23,642 nt of DNA. It comes from CAYLQA01 sp964385695 (GTDB lineage Bacteria > Desulfobacterota > Desulfobulbia > Desulfobulbales > Desulfurivibrionaceae). Location: the NCBI GenBank assembly GCA_964385695.1, contig CAYLQA010000049.1, positions 1 to 23,642 of the forward strand, in the 5' to 3' direction. The translations under genes and the position numbers were made by a program. The number at the start of each line of letters is the position of its first letter. The first letter of the stretch is position 1. Positions 1 to 7,753 of this stretch are shown here, piece by piece. A model generated the notes under the pieces. That model saw only the letters and a program-made list of their open reading frames with translations, was not told the origin of the DNA and made no database searches.

Positions 1-57
1 CTGCTCGGCTGCGTAACAATGGGAAATTGAGTTCCACTCTTTTCCGTGATGAACCAT
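1..57. other. Edge of window, no assignable gene
   Basis: These 57 bases lie beyond the terminator at 58-90. On the minus strand two frames stay open to the edge. One starts with ATG at 57 and has no ribosome binding site. The other starts with GTG at 37, preceded by GGAAAAGA, and would read MELNFPLLRS. The second could be the start of the next minus-strand gene, but a dozen codons are too few to support a call. Confidence 0.25.
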
Positions 58-90
58 AAAAAAGGCACGTTTTCAAAAAGAAAACGTGCC
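58..90 (-). terminator. Rho-independent terminator after the small unknown gene
   Basis: On the minus strand an 11-bp perfect stem (GGCACGTTTTC paired with GAAAACGTGCC, positions 64-74 and 80-90) with a 5-nt loop is followed by six T residues (complement of 58-63). It lies 25 bases beyond the stop codon of the last gene of the long minus-strand cluster and probably ends that transcription unit. On the plus strand the A run inside the stem could give weak bidirectional activity. Confidence 0.85.
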
Positions 91-115
91 GTATAGCTAA
101 GTATTAATCTGTCTC

Positions 116-307
116 TTACGCATTTCCACGCGGGAAAAAATGAAGTACGCCATCGATCTCCGAGGTGTCACAGATCTTACCCGGGCCGAACTCAAGGAAC
201 TCCTCCAAACCGCTCACAGGAATGGAAAACGGCTTGCCGTCCGGCATATGGTAAATAACAGTGTGCACCCTACTCAGATCAACGGGGGCGGTTGAAATCT
301 GCATCAT
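116..307 (-). CDS. Small hypothetical protein (63 aa)
   Basis: I do not recognise this family. The reading frame opens at a TTG at 361 (81 aa), but that codon has no ribosome binding site. The ATG at 307 is preceded at a good distance by GGGGGA and gives a 63-residue acidic to neutral soluble protein with no signal peptide or membrane segment. A central stretch (HMPDGKPFSIPVSGLEEF) looks like a small beta-rich domain, and there is a single Cys in KICDTSEID. The gene is the last before a strong terminator and follows ftsK by 120 bases counted from this start. Its small size and simple composition give no clue to function, but the good ribosome site and terminator argue that it is real. Confidence 0.55.
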   Translation of the reverse strand: MMQISTAPVDLSRVHTVIYHMPDGKPFSIPVSGLEEFLEFGPGKICDTSEIDGVLHFFPRGNA

Positions 308-365
308 AATCAGATCCCCCAGTTTTTTATATTTTCTAACTATAATCGGATCACTCCCCAACAGA

Positions 366-392
366 GTAATGATTACATTCTATTTAAAATAG
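366..392. promoter_or_regulatory. Two short AT-rich palindromes upstream of the small gene
   Basis: The interval between ftsK and the small gene contains GTAATGATTAC (366-376) and CTATTTAAAATAG (380-392), each a near-perfect palindrome with one central base. The second overlaps a TATTTTAAAT run on the minus strand that could serve as a -10 region. They may mark a promoter or operator for the terminal small gene, but AT-rich palindromes also arise by chance. Confidence 0.25.
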
Positions 393-427
393 TCACTCTC
401 AAGCGTTTGGCAAGGGCCGGCAAAAAA

Positions 428-2557
428 TTAATAACTGCTGCGTACCAGGACCTCACGGGGCTTTGAGCCGTCCGCCGGGCCGACGACCCCTTCCTTTTCC
501 ATGACCTCGATCATCCTGGCTGCCCGGTTATAGCCAACCCTTAGGCGGCGCTGCAACATGGAGATGGAGGCCTGCCCGGTTTCGCAAACAAGGGCCAGTG
601 CCTCATCATATTTTTCATCCATATACTCGGCATCACCGTCACTGCTCTCTAGAGGCTCTTCAGCAATCTTGAGCATGGCCTCGTCATAACGGGCCCTGCC
701 CTGCTCTTTAAGGAAGGAAATAATCCGTTCGGTCTCTTTCTCGGAGATGTAGGCACCATGGATACGCTGCAGTTTGGCTGTGCCCGGCGGGACAAAAAGC
801 ATGTCTCCGGCACCGAGCAGATGCTCTGCCCCGCTGCCGTCCAGGATGGTCCTGGAATCAATCTTAGAGGAGACCTTAAAAGACATGCGGGTGGGGAAAT
901 TGGCCTTGATCAAACCGGTGAGCACATCTACTGACGGGCGCTGGGTGGCCAGGATAAGGTGCATACCTGCCGCCCTTGCCATCTGGGCAAGACGGGCAAC
1001 CGCATCCTCTACCTCACGGGAAGAGACCATCATCAAATCAGCCAACTCATCGATGATAATAACAATAAGCGGCAGTTTTTCCTCGGCAACCTCGTTATAG
1101 CTGGCAAGGCTCTTAACCCTTGCCTCCTCCATGAGCTGATAACGGCGCTCCATCTCGCGTACCGCCCACAGCAGGGCACGGCTGGCAAGCTTGGGGTCCA
1201 CCACCACCGGATGCAGCAAATGGGGAATATCCTCGTAGCCGGAAAGCTCGATACGTTTGGGATCCACCAGGAGCAGGCGAACCTCCTCGGGGGTCGCATT
1301 AAAGAGGATAGAGCAAATGATGGTATTCACCGCCACACTCTTACCCGAGCCGGTGGCTCCAGCTATAAGCAGATGGGGCATCTTGGCAAGGTCCGCAACC
1401 ACTGGGTTTCCCACTACATCCATCCCCAACCCAAGGCGAAGTTTGGAAAGCCCCTTTTGAAAAACATCGTGGGCAAAAATATCACGCACATGCACGATAT
1501 GCCGTTCCGGATTAGGGATCTCAATCCCCAAGGCGGCCTTGCCTGGAATAGAGCCGACTATGCGCACGCTTTCCGCCTTAAGCCCCAAGGCAAGGTCATC
1601 GGCCAGGGAGACGATCTTGTTGATCTTCACCCCAGGGGCAGGGGAAAACTCATAGGTGGTAATAACCGGCCCAGGCGAAATGCCCACAACCTTGCCTACC
1701 ACACCGAAATCTTTGAGCTTTTCTTCAAGCTCTTTGCTCACCTGGTAATAATACTCCCGGTCAATCTCAAGCTCATGGTTTTCCGGCTTGTCAAGCAGGC
1801 TCAGGTTGGGCAGCTTATATTCACCTGTGGCGGTCGGCAGCAGTTGGAACTCATCCTCACTTGGAATATCTTCGGCCTGCAGTCGCACCGGTTCGTTCAC
1901 GCTCGGCACAGTAGGCTCATCAGGCTCTTCCAGCTCATCCTCCACTTCCGGCAGGATGTTTTTTGTCTTCTCCAGAGGCTCCGCATCGTTCTTTGTGGAT
2001 TTCAGACGCAGGAGGCAGGTAAAGCACCATTGGCCTGTGGCATAGAGGGAGAGGTTGATGGTGAGCATGAGGGAAACGAGCAGGATGGTGGCAAAGAGCA
2101 GTATCGAGCCTGGTCCCCCAAAAAATTTCCCTATAAAATTGATAAGGAGCGTACCCAGGTAGCCGGAGGCTGGATAGTTATGGGCCAGCACGGTCAATGT
2201 AGTTAACTTGCTTGTTGCAATAAGCCCGGCACTGGCCAAAAGAATACCGGTAACGCCACCGACAAGAAGGGGTAATTTGTTGAAGTTGACTCCCGGACTG
2301 AAAAGGCGCAGGGAAAAAATAAAAAGTAAAAGCGGCAACCAGAAGGCAGTGAGTCCAAGAAAACTGAACATGCCATGGGACAGGATCGCCCCCACAGTGC
2401 CGCCCCAATTGGGCTGGCTGAAAGCTGCAGCAGGGTCACTGGGCTGAGAGTAACTGATCAGGCAAAGGGCAAAAAAAAGGGCGAGAAATATACCGGCTAC
2501 CGCCGCAATCTCTTGCCCTAAGGTAGGTGAATCCTGCTTATCGTTCTTCAAAGCCAT
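428..2557 (-). CDS. ftsK: DNA translocase FtsK/SpoIIIE
   Basis: Septum-located, ATP-driven DNA pump that clears and aligns chromosome termini during division. The 709-residue protein has about four N-terminal membrane helices (roughly residues 16-36, 62-86, 96-116 and 135-172). An acidic, proline-containing linker (about 190-250) is much shorter than in E. coli FtsK, as in many short-linker FtsK/SpoIIIE proteins. The motor domain has Walker A GATGSGKS at 400-407 and Walker B ending in IIDE near 501-504. A C-terminal winged-helix gamma domain (about 643-705, with QRRLRVGYNRAARMIE) recognises polar DNA sequences and, in E. coli, activates XerCD. ATG is preceded by AGG at about 7 bases. It follows nusB by 64 bases in the same direction, so it is probably expressed from the same transcript. 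No defect is seen. Confidence 0.97.
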   Translation of the reverse strand: MALKNDKQDSPTLGQEIAAVAGIFLALFFALCLISYSQPSDPAAAFSQPNWGGTVGAILSHGMFSFLGLTAFWLPLLLFIFSLRLFSPGVNFNKLPLLVGGVTGILLASAGLIATSKLTTLTVLAHNYPASGYLGTLLINFIGKFFGGPGSILLFATILLVSLMLTINLSLYATGQWCFTCLLRLKSTKNDAEPLEKTKNILPEVEDELEEPDEPTVPSVNEPVRLQAEDIPSEDEFQLLPTATGEYKLPNLSLLDKPENHELEIDREYYYQVSKELEEKLKDFGVVGKVVGISPGPVITTYEFSPAPGVKINKIVSLADDLALGLKAESVRIVGSIPGKAALGIEIPNPERHIVHVRDIFAHDVFQKGLSKLRLGLGMDVVGNPVVADLAKMPHLLIAGATGSGKSVAVNTIICSILFNATPEEVRLLLVDPKRIELSGYEDIPHLLHPVVVDPKLASRALLWAVREMERRYQLMEEARVKSLASYNEVAEEKLPLIVIIIDELADLMMVSSREVEDAVARLAQMARAAGMHLILATQRPSVDVLTGLIKANFPTRMSFKVSSKIDSRTILDGSGAEHLLGAGDMLFVPPGTAKLQRIHGAYISEKETERIISFLKEQGRARYDEAMLKIAEEPLESSDGDAEYMDEKYDEALALVCETGQASISMLQRRLRVGYNRAARMIEVMEKEGVVGPADGSKPREVLVRSSY

Positions 2558-2621
2558 GCCTCAACCTATCAGGTTCCCGGCCATAATTCCACAAAATTAT
2601 CTGCAATCCTGGGGAGTTGGC

Positions 2622-3035
2622 TTACTCTTGAAGATTGAGATTTTTTACAATGGCATCGAGTACGCCATTGATGAATGAGGGTGAGTCATCGGTGCAAAAA
2701 CGCTTTGCCAGCTCAATGGCCTCATTGATCGCTACCCGATGGGGCACATCATCCCGAAAAAGGATTTCATAGGTGGCCAGCCGGATAATATTCCGATCCA
2801 GCACGGACATCCGTGAAAGGCGCCAGTTCTTCGCGTTTTCATTAATCGTGCTGTTCAGCTCATCCCACTTCTCGGTGACACCGTCCACGAGCTCCTGCCC
2901 GTAGGGAACGGCCCTTTTGTTTATCTCAAAATTGTCACAGAGCAGGGGGAACTTATCCTTTGGCGGGATATTATTCAATTCCCCCTGATAGAGAGCGTTT
3001 AAAACGAGTTCACGCGCCTTTCTACGAATACCCAT
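2622..3035 (-). CDS. nusB: Transcription antitermination protein NusB
   Basis: All-helical RNA-binding factor that, with NusE (ribosomal protein S10), binds boxA RNA and supports antitermination of rRNA operons. The 137 residues match the usual family length. The start MGIRRKARELVLNALYQ and the C-terminal segments (about 75-130: LSRMSVLDRNIIRLATYEIL, then VAINEAIELAKRF and FINGVLDAI) are the classic NusB signatures. The ATG lies 8 bases beyond the ribH stop. The coupling of ribH to nusB is very widespread in bacteria and supports both calls. Nothing unusual is seen. Confidence 0.96.
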   Translation of the reverse strand: MGIRRKARELVLNALYQGELNNIPPKDKFPLLCDNFEINKRAVPYGQELVDGVTEKWDELNSTINENAKNWRLSRMSVLDRNIIRLATYEILFRDDVPHRVAINEAIELAKRFCTDDSPSFINGVLDAIVKNLNLQE

Positions 3036-3043
3036 GGTGTCTG

Positions 3044-3508
3044 TTAAAACTGATCCAGCAGGTTGATCATCTCAATGGCGGCAGCCGCACATTCTGAGCC
3101 TTTATTGCCTGCCTTGGAACCGGCACGCTCAATGGCCTGCTCAATGGTGTCGGTGGTCAGTACGCCGAAGAGAATGGGCACACCGCTTTCCATGCTGGCC
3201 TGGGCAATACCCTTAGCCGCCTCGTTAGCCACAAAATCAAAATGCGGGGTTGCGCCGCGAATGATTGCGCCAAGGCAGATCACCGCGTCATATTTACCGG
3301 ACTTCACCATTTTCTGGGCTACAAGCGGGATCTCGTAAGCACCAGGCACGCGAGCGACCTCAATGTTATCAGTGCTGCCGCCGGAACGCAGAATGGTATC
3401 CATGGTGCCTTCCAAGAGGCGCTCACAGATGAATGAATTAAAGCGAGCTACAATAATACCGAACTTCTTTCCTTCGGCATTCAAATTTCCTTCAATGTAC
3501 TTGGCCAT
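3044..3508 (-). CDS. ribH: 6,7-dimethyl-8-ribityllumazine synthase
   Basis: Condenses 5-amino-6-ribitylamino-uracil with 3,4-dihydroxy-2-butanone 4-phosphate, the penultimate step of riboflavin synthesis, in a cytosolic oligomeric shell. The 154 residues are typical. Visible motifs are the substrate loop VARVPGAYEIP (about 51-61) and CLGAIIRGATPHFDFV (about 78-93), in which His89 is the general acid/base. The ATG at 3508 has a strong AGGAGGAAGAG ribosome site. The gene lies 50 bases after ribBA and just before nusB. No FMN riboswitch was seen upstream, so control probably acts at the level of the whole cluster. Confidence 0.97.
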   Translation of the reverse strand: MAKYIEGNLNAEGKKFGIIVARFNSFICERLLEGTMDTILRSGGSTDNIEVARVPGAYEIPLVAQKMVKSGKYDAVICLGAIIRGATPHFDFVANEAAKGIAQASMESGVPILFGVLTTDTIEQAIERAGSKAGNKGSECAAAAIEMINLLDQF

Positions 3509-3558
3509 GACTCTCTTCCTCCTGTTTATGATAACGCTAGACTCACAAGCTCAGCGTC

Positions 3559-4776
3559 TTACTTCTTGCCGTTTTTACCAAGCTCCAACATATGCCCCAT
3601 TTTGTCCTTCTTGGTCTGCAAATAATCGATGTTCTCCGGATGTGCGTCGATCTCAATGGGCAGGCGATCGGCCACCTGAAGACCGTAGCCTTCCAGGCCG
3701 ACGATTTTCTTGGGGTTGTTGGTGATCAGTCGCATCTTGCGGATGCCGAGATCGCGCAAAATCTGGGCACCGATGCCATAGTCACGCAGGTCAGCCTTGA
3801 ACCCAAGCTCTTTATTGGCTTCAACCGTATCCATTCCCTGCTCCTGCAGAGCATATGCCTTGAGTTTATTGACCAGGCCGATGCCACGTCCTTCCTGCTG
3901 CATGTAAAGAATCACGCCCTGTCCTTCTTGATCGATCATGCGCATGGCATTGTGCAACTGGCCACCGCAATCGCAACGCTTGGAACCAAACACATCACCG
4001 GTCAGACAGGCTGAGTGGACCCGAACCATGACTTCGGTGTGGGAGTCAAACTCACCCTTTACCAAGGCCACATGCTCATGCTCATCTACATCATTGGTGT
4101 AAACCACGGCCTTGAACTCACCAAAATGGGTGGGCAAGGTTGTTTCCGCCGCCCTGTGTACCAGCTTATCCTCGCGGGTCCGGTAGGCAACCAAGTCGGC
4201 AATGGTAGCAATCTTCAGGTCATGCTCTTCGGCAAACTTCTCAAGATCAGGCATACGGGCCATGGAGCCGTCGTCCTTCATGATCTCACAGATGACACCG
4301 GAGGGATTGAGCCCGGCAAGTCTCGAAATATCAACAGAGCCCTCGGTCTGGCCGGTACGAACCAAAACGCCACCGCGACGGGCGCGCAGAGGAAAGATAT
4401 GGCCAGGGCTGACAATGTCAGACGGCTTGGCGTCAGGATGTGCCGCGGCCTGAATGGTACGAGCCCTGTCAGCGGCAGAGATACCGGTGGTCACACCGCT
4501 GGTTGCCTCAATGCTTACGGTAAAGGCGGTCTCGTACGGAGACTGATTATCGCGAACCATCATGGGCAGCTTGAGCTGCTCAAGATGATCAGGGGTCAGG
4601 GTCAGGCAGATAAGTCCGCGACCATGGGTGGCCATAAAGTTAATAGCCTCGGTGGTCACCTTGTCGGCGGCCATGTATAGGTCGCCCTCATTTTCCCTGT
4701 CTTCATCATCAACCAGGATGATCATCTTCCCAGCGCGAATGTCCTCTACAACTTCTTCAATACTGCTGACTGGCAT
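3559..4776 (-). CDS. ribBA: Bifunctional 3,4-dihydroxy-2-butanone 4-phosphate synthase / GTP cyclohydrolase II
   Basis: Supplies both precursor branches of riboflavin. The N-terminal domain (about 1-200) converts ribulose 5-phosphate to dihydroxybutanone phosphate and shows the metal/substrate motif DDEDRENEGDL (23-33) and HGRGLICLTL. The C-terminal domain (about 205-395) opens GTP and shows the zinc ligands Cys257, Cys268 and Cys270 in SACLTGDVFGSKRCDCGG and the GTP-binding QEGRGIGL (294-301). At 405 residues the fusion is full length and both active sites look intact. It sits between ribE and ribH in pathway order. Its ribosome site is weak (GTGGTGAAACGA before ATG), so translation may depend on coupling or be kept low. 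Confidence 0.97.
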   Translation of the reverse strand: MPVSSIEEVVEDIRAGKMIILVDDEDRENEGDLYMAADKVTTEAINFMATHGRGLICLTLTPDHLEQLKLPMMVRDNQSPYETAFTVSIEATSGVTTGISAADRARTIQAAAHPDAKPSDIVSPGHIFPLRARRGGVLVRTGQTEGSVDISRLAGLNPSGVICEIMKDDGSMARMPDLEKFAEEHDLKIATIADLVAYRTREDKLVHRAAETTLPTHFGEFKAVVYTNDVDEHEHVALVKGEFDSHTEVMVRVHSACLTGDVFGSKRCDCGGQLHNAMRMIDQEGQGVILYMQQEGRGIGLVNKLKAYALQEQGMDTVEANKELGFKADLRDYGIGAQILRDLGIRKMRLITNNPKKIVGLEGYGLQVADRLPIEIDAHPENIDYLQTKKDKMGHMLELGKNGKK

Positions 4777-4851
4777 TTCGTTTCACCACATATGTTGAGT
4801 CACGCGAAAATCCTCACGCAACAAGTTCAAAATTCTGCCTAAATACTTCTG

Positions 4852-5508
4852 TTAAATAAAGCCATTTTCCGCCAAAAAGGCCGGGTTGATCTTTGATTGA
4901 ACCATCTCACCCTTTTCATCTTTGACGGAAAGCAATTTCTCGACATATTTTCCGATCAGATCCACCTCGATATTAACGGTGTCACCCTGCTTGAGGGTGC
5001 CCAAGGTGGTTATCTCCAAGGTATGGGGAATGATGGAGACGGAGAACGTTTTCTCGTCAACACTGTTCACGGTCAGGCTGATGCCGTCTATGCAGATGGA
5101 ACCCTTTTCGATGATGTATTTGCCGAATCCCTGGGCCACGGAAAAGGTAAAGAGAACAAAATCGCCCAAAGGCTTGCGCTCTAAGATCGTGGCTGTGGCA
5201 TCGACATGGCCGCTGACCATGTGCCCGCCAAGGCGATCGGTCAGACGCAGGGCGCGTTCCAGATTGACCACGCTGCCCACGGCCAGGTTGCCGAGATTGG
5301 TTCGGGACAAACTCTCAGGCGAGACATCCACGGTAAACCTGCGTCCGCTAATCTCTTTGGCGGTCAGACAGACACCGTTGGTGGCAATGGACTCACCCTC
5401 TTCCGGGTCGGGAAGATCAAAATCCGCTTGGATGGCAAAGAGCATACCGCCACCCACAGGGCGTTTTTCGAGTATTTTTCCTTTGCCGAGAATTATGCCG
5501 GTAAACAT
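4852..5508 (-). CDS. ribE: Riboflavin synthase alpha chain
   Basis: Dismutates two molecules of 6,7-dimethyl-8-ribityllumazine to riboflavin and the ribitylaminouracil substrate. The 218-residue protein is built from two lumazine-binding repeats. The first starts MFTGII and includes NGVCLTA (44-50) and GGHMVSGHVD (94-103). The second includes KYIIEKGSICIDGISLTVN and ends in IGKYVEKLL. ATG follows AGGAAGAAAC. A small GC-rich hairpin (CCGGC-TCT-GCCGG, 5523-5535) sits directly before this ribosome site, and the gene is separated from ribD by a repeat-containing 165-base spacer. The last dozen residues are less conserved, as usual in the family. It is also called ribC in some organisms. Confidence 0.96.
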   Translation of the reverse strand: MFTGIILGKGKILEKRPVGGGMLFAIQADFDLPDPEEGESIATNGVCLTAKEISGRRFTVDVSPESLSRTNLGNLAVGSVVNLERALRLTDRLGGHMVSGHVDATATILERKPLGDFVLFTFSVAQGFGKYIIEKGSICIDGISLTVNSVDEKTFSVSIIPHTLEITTLGTLKQGDTVNIEVDLIGKYVEKLLSVKDEKGEMVQSKINPAFLAENGFI

Positions 5509-5522
5509 GTTTCTTCCTATGA

Positions 5523-5535
5523 CCGGCAGAGCCGG
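5523..5535 (-). other. Small GC-rich hairpin before the ribE ribosome site
   Basis: A perfect 5-bp stem with a 3-base loop (CCGGC-TCT-GCCGG on the transcript) ends about 5 bases before the AGGAAG ribosome binding site of ribE. It could limit or protect ribE translation. It is too short to be a terminator and has no T run. Confidence 0.35.
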
Positions 5536-5550
5536 AATGAAAAGTTCATA

Positions 5551-5620
5551 GTGCAGAATGAAGAATTATTTGTTTTGCCTGCCGTACAATTTTTCATTCT
5601 ACATTTTGCATTCTGCATTG
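5551..5620. repeat. Imperfect inverted/direct repeat element in the ribD-ribE spacer
   Basis: The spacer contains an inverted repeat with arms AGAATGAAGAATT (5555-5567) and AATTTTTCATTCT (5588-5600), 12 of 13 pairs, around a 20-base centre. An alternative outer pairing is TGCAGAATG (5552-5560) with CATTCTGCA (5610-5618). The right side also holds two copies of a CATTCT-x-CATT unit in direct orientation. Runs of TGCAGAATGCAAAATG type are often seen as dispersed intergenic repeats in bacterial genomes. That this is one of them, or the remnant of a miniature element, is inference. Confidence 0.5.
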
Positions 5621-5628
5621 ACTGAAGA

Positions 5629-5657
5629 TATGTAAGCACCAAGTTGCACTCTGTCAA
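5629..5657 (-). promoter_or_regulatory. Possible internal promoter before ribE
   Basis: On the minus strand a consensus -35 TTGACA (5652-5657) just after the ribD stop is followed 17 bases later by a poor -10 match, TACATA (5629-5634). It could add transcription of ribE-ribBA-ribH. The weak -10 keeps confidence low. Confidence 0.3.
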
Positions 5658-5673
5658 TTGATCGATTACAGCT

Positions 5674-6777
5674 TTAGACAAAGAGCCCTTGGACCAGAAT
5701 ATCATCGCCGAAACGTCGGACCCTTGTGGTTTGAAAGCGGGGGCCGTCCTGTACCTGTTTCACGCCAAGCTCACCGATAAGGGGTATGCCGTCAGCGCCG
5801 ATAAAGGTCGGGGCCAGGAAGAGATTCACCTCATCAACCAACCCTTGGCGCAGAAAGCCGCCATGCACCTGGCCGCCGCCTTCAACAAGAATGCTGGTGC
5901 ACTGTGCCTTGCCCAGCTCACAGAGAACAGCCTTCAGATCCAGCGCTCCGTCTTTCATGGCAACCGGCTTAATTATTGCCCCGGCATAGATTAAGGCCTT
6001 GGCCTTTTTCTCATCCACATCAGAGCCGCAAAAAATCCAGGTATCGGCGCTGGATTCTTGCTGCAGCATCTTGGCCGTAGGAGCAAGCTGAAGCTTGCTG
6101 TCCAACACAACCCGCATGGGATCACACCCCTTTCGCCCTTCAAGCCTGGTGGTCAGAGAGGGATCATCATGTAATGCCGTGCCACTGCCAACCAAAATAG
6201 CATCCACCCGGTCACGCAAACGGTGGACCTGCTTTCTACTCAGCTCATTGGTGATCCAACCACTATGCCCGGTACTGGTGGCAATACGCCCATCCAGGGT
6301 CGCACCGGCCTTCAGGATCACCCAAGGAAGACCGGTTGTGATATGCTTTACAAAAGGGCGATTGATTGCCACACATTCAGGCTCCATGATTGAATGCTCA
6401 ACCGTGAGGCCATTATCGCTCAACCTCTTGCAACCACTTCCGGCAACCAAGGGGTTTGGATCCAGCATGCCGACAACCACCCGGCTGATGCCGCTTTTTA
6501 AAATAGCCTCGGTGCAGGGTGGGGTTTTCCCTTGGTGGTTGCAGGGCTCAAGGGTGACATAGATCGTCGCACCCTTGGCCTTTTTGCCAGCCGCCCGCAA
6601 AGCGTGTACCTCTGCATGGGGTGTACCGGCCTTTTTATGGTAGCCTTTGGCGATGAGCTTATCATTTTTGACAACCACCGCCCCGACACAAGGGTTGGGC
6701 GAGGTGCGCCACATTCCCTTTTTGGCCTCGGCAAGGGCCAGCTTCATCCAGACGATGTCCTGCTCAGAAACTGCCAT
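5674..6777 (-). CDS. ribD: Bifunctional riboflavin biosynthesis deaminase/reductase RibD
   Basis: Performs the second and third steps of the GTP branch, deaminating the pyrimidine and reducing the ribosyl side chain with NADPH. The deaminase domain (about 5-145) carries the zinc site HAEVHAL (His54, Glu56) and PCNHQGKTPPC (Cys79, Cys88). The reductase domain (about 148-365) shows WVILKAGATLDGRIA and a terminal SILVEGGGQVHGGFL segment. Full length at 367 residues. Its ATG overlaps the nrdR stop by one base (TAATG), which indicates translational coupling. The nrdR-ribD-ribE-ribBA-ribH order is common in several phyla. Both active sites look intact. Confidence 0.97.
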   Translation of the reverse strand: MAVSEQDIVWMKLALAEAKKGMWRTSPNPCVGAVVVKNDKLIAKGYHKKAGTPHAEVHALRAAGKKAKGATIYVTLEPCNHQGKTPPCTEAILKSGISRVVVGMLDPNPLVAGSGCKRLSDNGLTVEHSIMEPECVAINRPFVKHITTGLPWVILKAGATLDGRIATSTGHSGWITNELSRKQVHRLRDRVDAILVGSGTALHDDPSLTTRLEGRKGCDPMRVVLDSKLQLAPTAKMLQQESSADTWIFCGSDVDEKKAKALIYAGAIIKPVAMKDGALDLKAVLCELGKAQCTSILVEGGGQVHGGFLRQGLVDEVNLFLAPTFIGADGIPLIGELGVKQVQDGPRFQTTRVRRFGDDILVQGLFV

Positions 6778-7253
6778 TAACGTGCTTCACCATGGTCGTC
6801 TTGGCGATCGAGCATTCCTTTGAGCTCGTCCATAAATTCGCCAAGATCCTTAAATTGGCGGTAGACCGAGGCAAAACGAACATAGGCCACACCATCAAGA
6901 CTCCTGAGCCCGTCCATGACGCGCTCTCCAACCATATCTACCGGCACCTCACGTTCGCCGATATCCTGCAGCTCGCGCTCGATGGAATCAACAAAGTCAT
7001 CAATCTGTTCCATGCTTACCGGACGTTTTTCACAGGCCTTCTTTAGCCCGTCAACCACCTTATGCCGATCCCAAGACTCACGGCGACCATCCTTTTTGAT
7101 CAGCATGGGCATGGTCACCTCAAGGCGCTCATAGGTAGTAAAACGACGTTTGCAGTCGTCACACATTCTCCTGCGCCGGGTGATGGTGTAATCTTTATTC
7201 AAACGTGAATCAACGACCCGATTTTCCAGATGACCACAGTATGGGCATTTCAT
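6777..7253 (-). CDS. nrdR: Transcriptional repressor NrdR
   Basis: ATP/dATP-sensing repressor of ribonucleotide reductase genes. The N-terminal zinc ribbon holds Cys3, Cys6, Cys31 and Cys34 (CPYCGH and CDDCKRRFTTYE). It is followed by an ATP-cone domain (about 49-139) beginning MPMLIKKDGRRESWDR. The 158-residue length is near the family norm of about 150. The ATG is preceded by AAGGATC at a good distance. Being next to riboflavin and one-carbon/thymidylate precursor genes is typical of NrdR. I saw no obvious pair of NrdR boxes in the window, so its targets are expected elsewhere. Confidence 0.97.
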   Translation of the reverse strand: MKCPYCGHLENRVVDSRLNKDYTITRRRRMCDDCKRRFTTYERLEVTMPMLIKKDGRRESWDRHKVVDGLKKACEKRPVSMEQIDDFVDSIERELQDIGEREVPVDMVGERVMDGLRSLDGVAYVRFASVYRQFKDLGEFMDELKGMLDRQDDHGEAR

Positions 7254-7283
7254 GGGAAGATCCTTGTGTTTTGATTCTTGGTA

Positions 7284-7745
7284 TTAGGCTTTCTTGCGTT
7301 CAACCTGCTCGATGGAGATCTCGGCCTCACCTAGCAACAGATTGGAGAGATCGTCCGGATACCCCTCAAGGTAATAAATCTTGTCTATCCGGGCATTGAT
7401 CAAAAGCTTGCTGCAGATCGAGCAGGGCATATGCGTACAATACAGGGTTGCCCCCTCAATACTCACGCCATGGACAGCAGCCTGAATAATCGCGTTTTGT
7501 TCAGCATGGGAGCCACGGCAGAGTTCATGCCGCTCACCAGAAGGAATACCCTGTTGCTCCCTAAGACATCCCACATCAAGGCAATGGCTCACATTGGCCG
7601 GAGCACCGTTGTAGCCGGTGGCAATGATCTGCTTGTCTTTGACCAAAATGGCTCCGACCTTGCGCCTGGTGCAGGTAGAACGCTGGGAAACCAGTTCGGT
7701 TATAGAGACAAAGTATTCTTCCCAGGATGGGCGACTTTCAGACAT
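7284..7745 (-). CDS. dCMP deaminase (ComEB-type cytidine/deoxycytidylate deaminase)
   Basis: Predicted zinc enzyme that deaminates dCMP to dUMP, the precursor of dTMP. The 153-residue protein has the deaminase signature HAEQNAI (His80, Glu82) and PCSIC (Cys108, Cys111). The upstream segment CTRRKVGAILVKDKQIIATGYNG (25-47) is characteristic of the ComE/dCMP deaminase branch rather than tRNA adenosine deaminases. It starts 8 bases after glyA and precedes nrdR by 30 bases. With glyA (one-carbon units for thymidylate synthase) and NrdR (dNTP control) it makes a small nucleotide-supply group. The substrate is inferred from family resemblance. Confidence 0.9.
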   Translation of the reverse strand: MSESRPSWEEYFVSITELVSQRSTCTRRKVGAILVKDKQIIATGYNGAPANVSHCLDVGCLREQQGIPSGERHELCRGSHAEQNAIIQAAVHGVSIEGATLYCTHMPCSICSKLLINARIDKIYYLEGYPDDLSNLLLGEAEISIEQVERKKA

Positions 7746-7753
7746 GACAGTGT

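Noticed and set aside
959..2206. Long plus-strand open frame (415 codons) opposite ftsK
   Set aside because: It is antisense to the intact ftsK, has no ribosome site or recognisable domain, and its composition (His/Gln/Arg-rich) is what a complementary frame of a conserved gene gives.
4015..4680. Plus-strand open frame (221 codons) opposite ribBA
   Set aside because: Antisense shadow of a well-conserved bifunctional enzyme, with no start signal.
5509..5673. FMN riboswitch before ribE
   Set aside because: The spacer lacks the conserved RFN core segments and multi-stem layout that I would expect. What is there is a repeat and a small hairpin.
5517..5705. Minus-strand small frame over the ribD end and ribE spacer
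   Set aside because: It reads through the TGCAGAATGC repeat, giving the low-complexity MQNAKCRMKN translation often produced by such repeats. It also overlaps the ribD 3' end.
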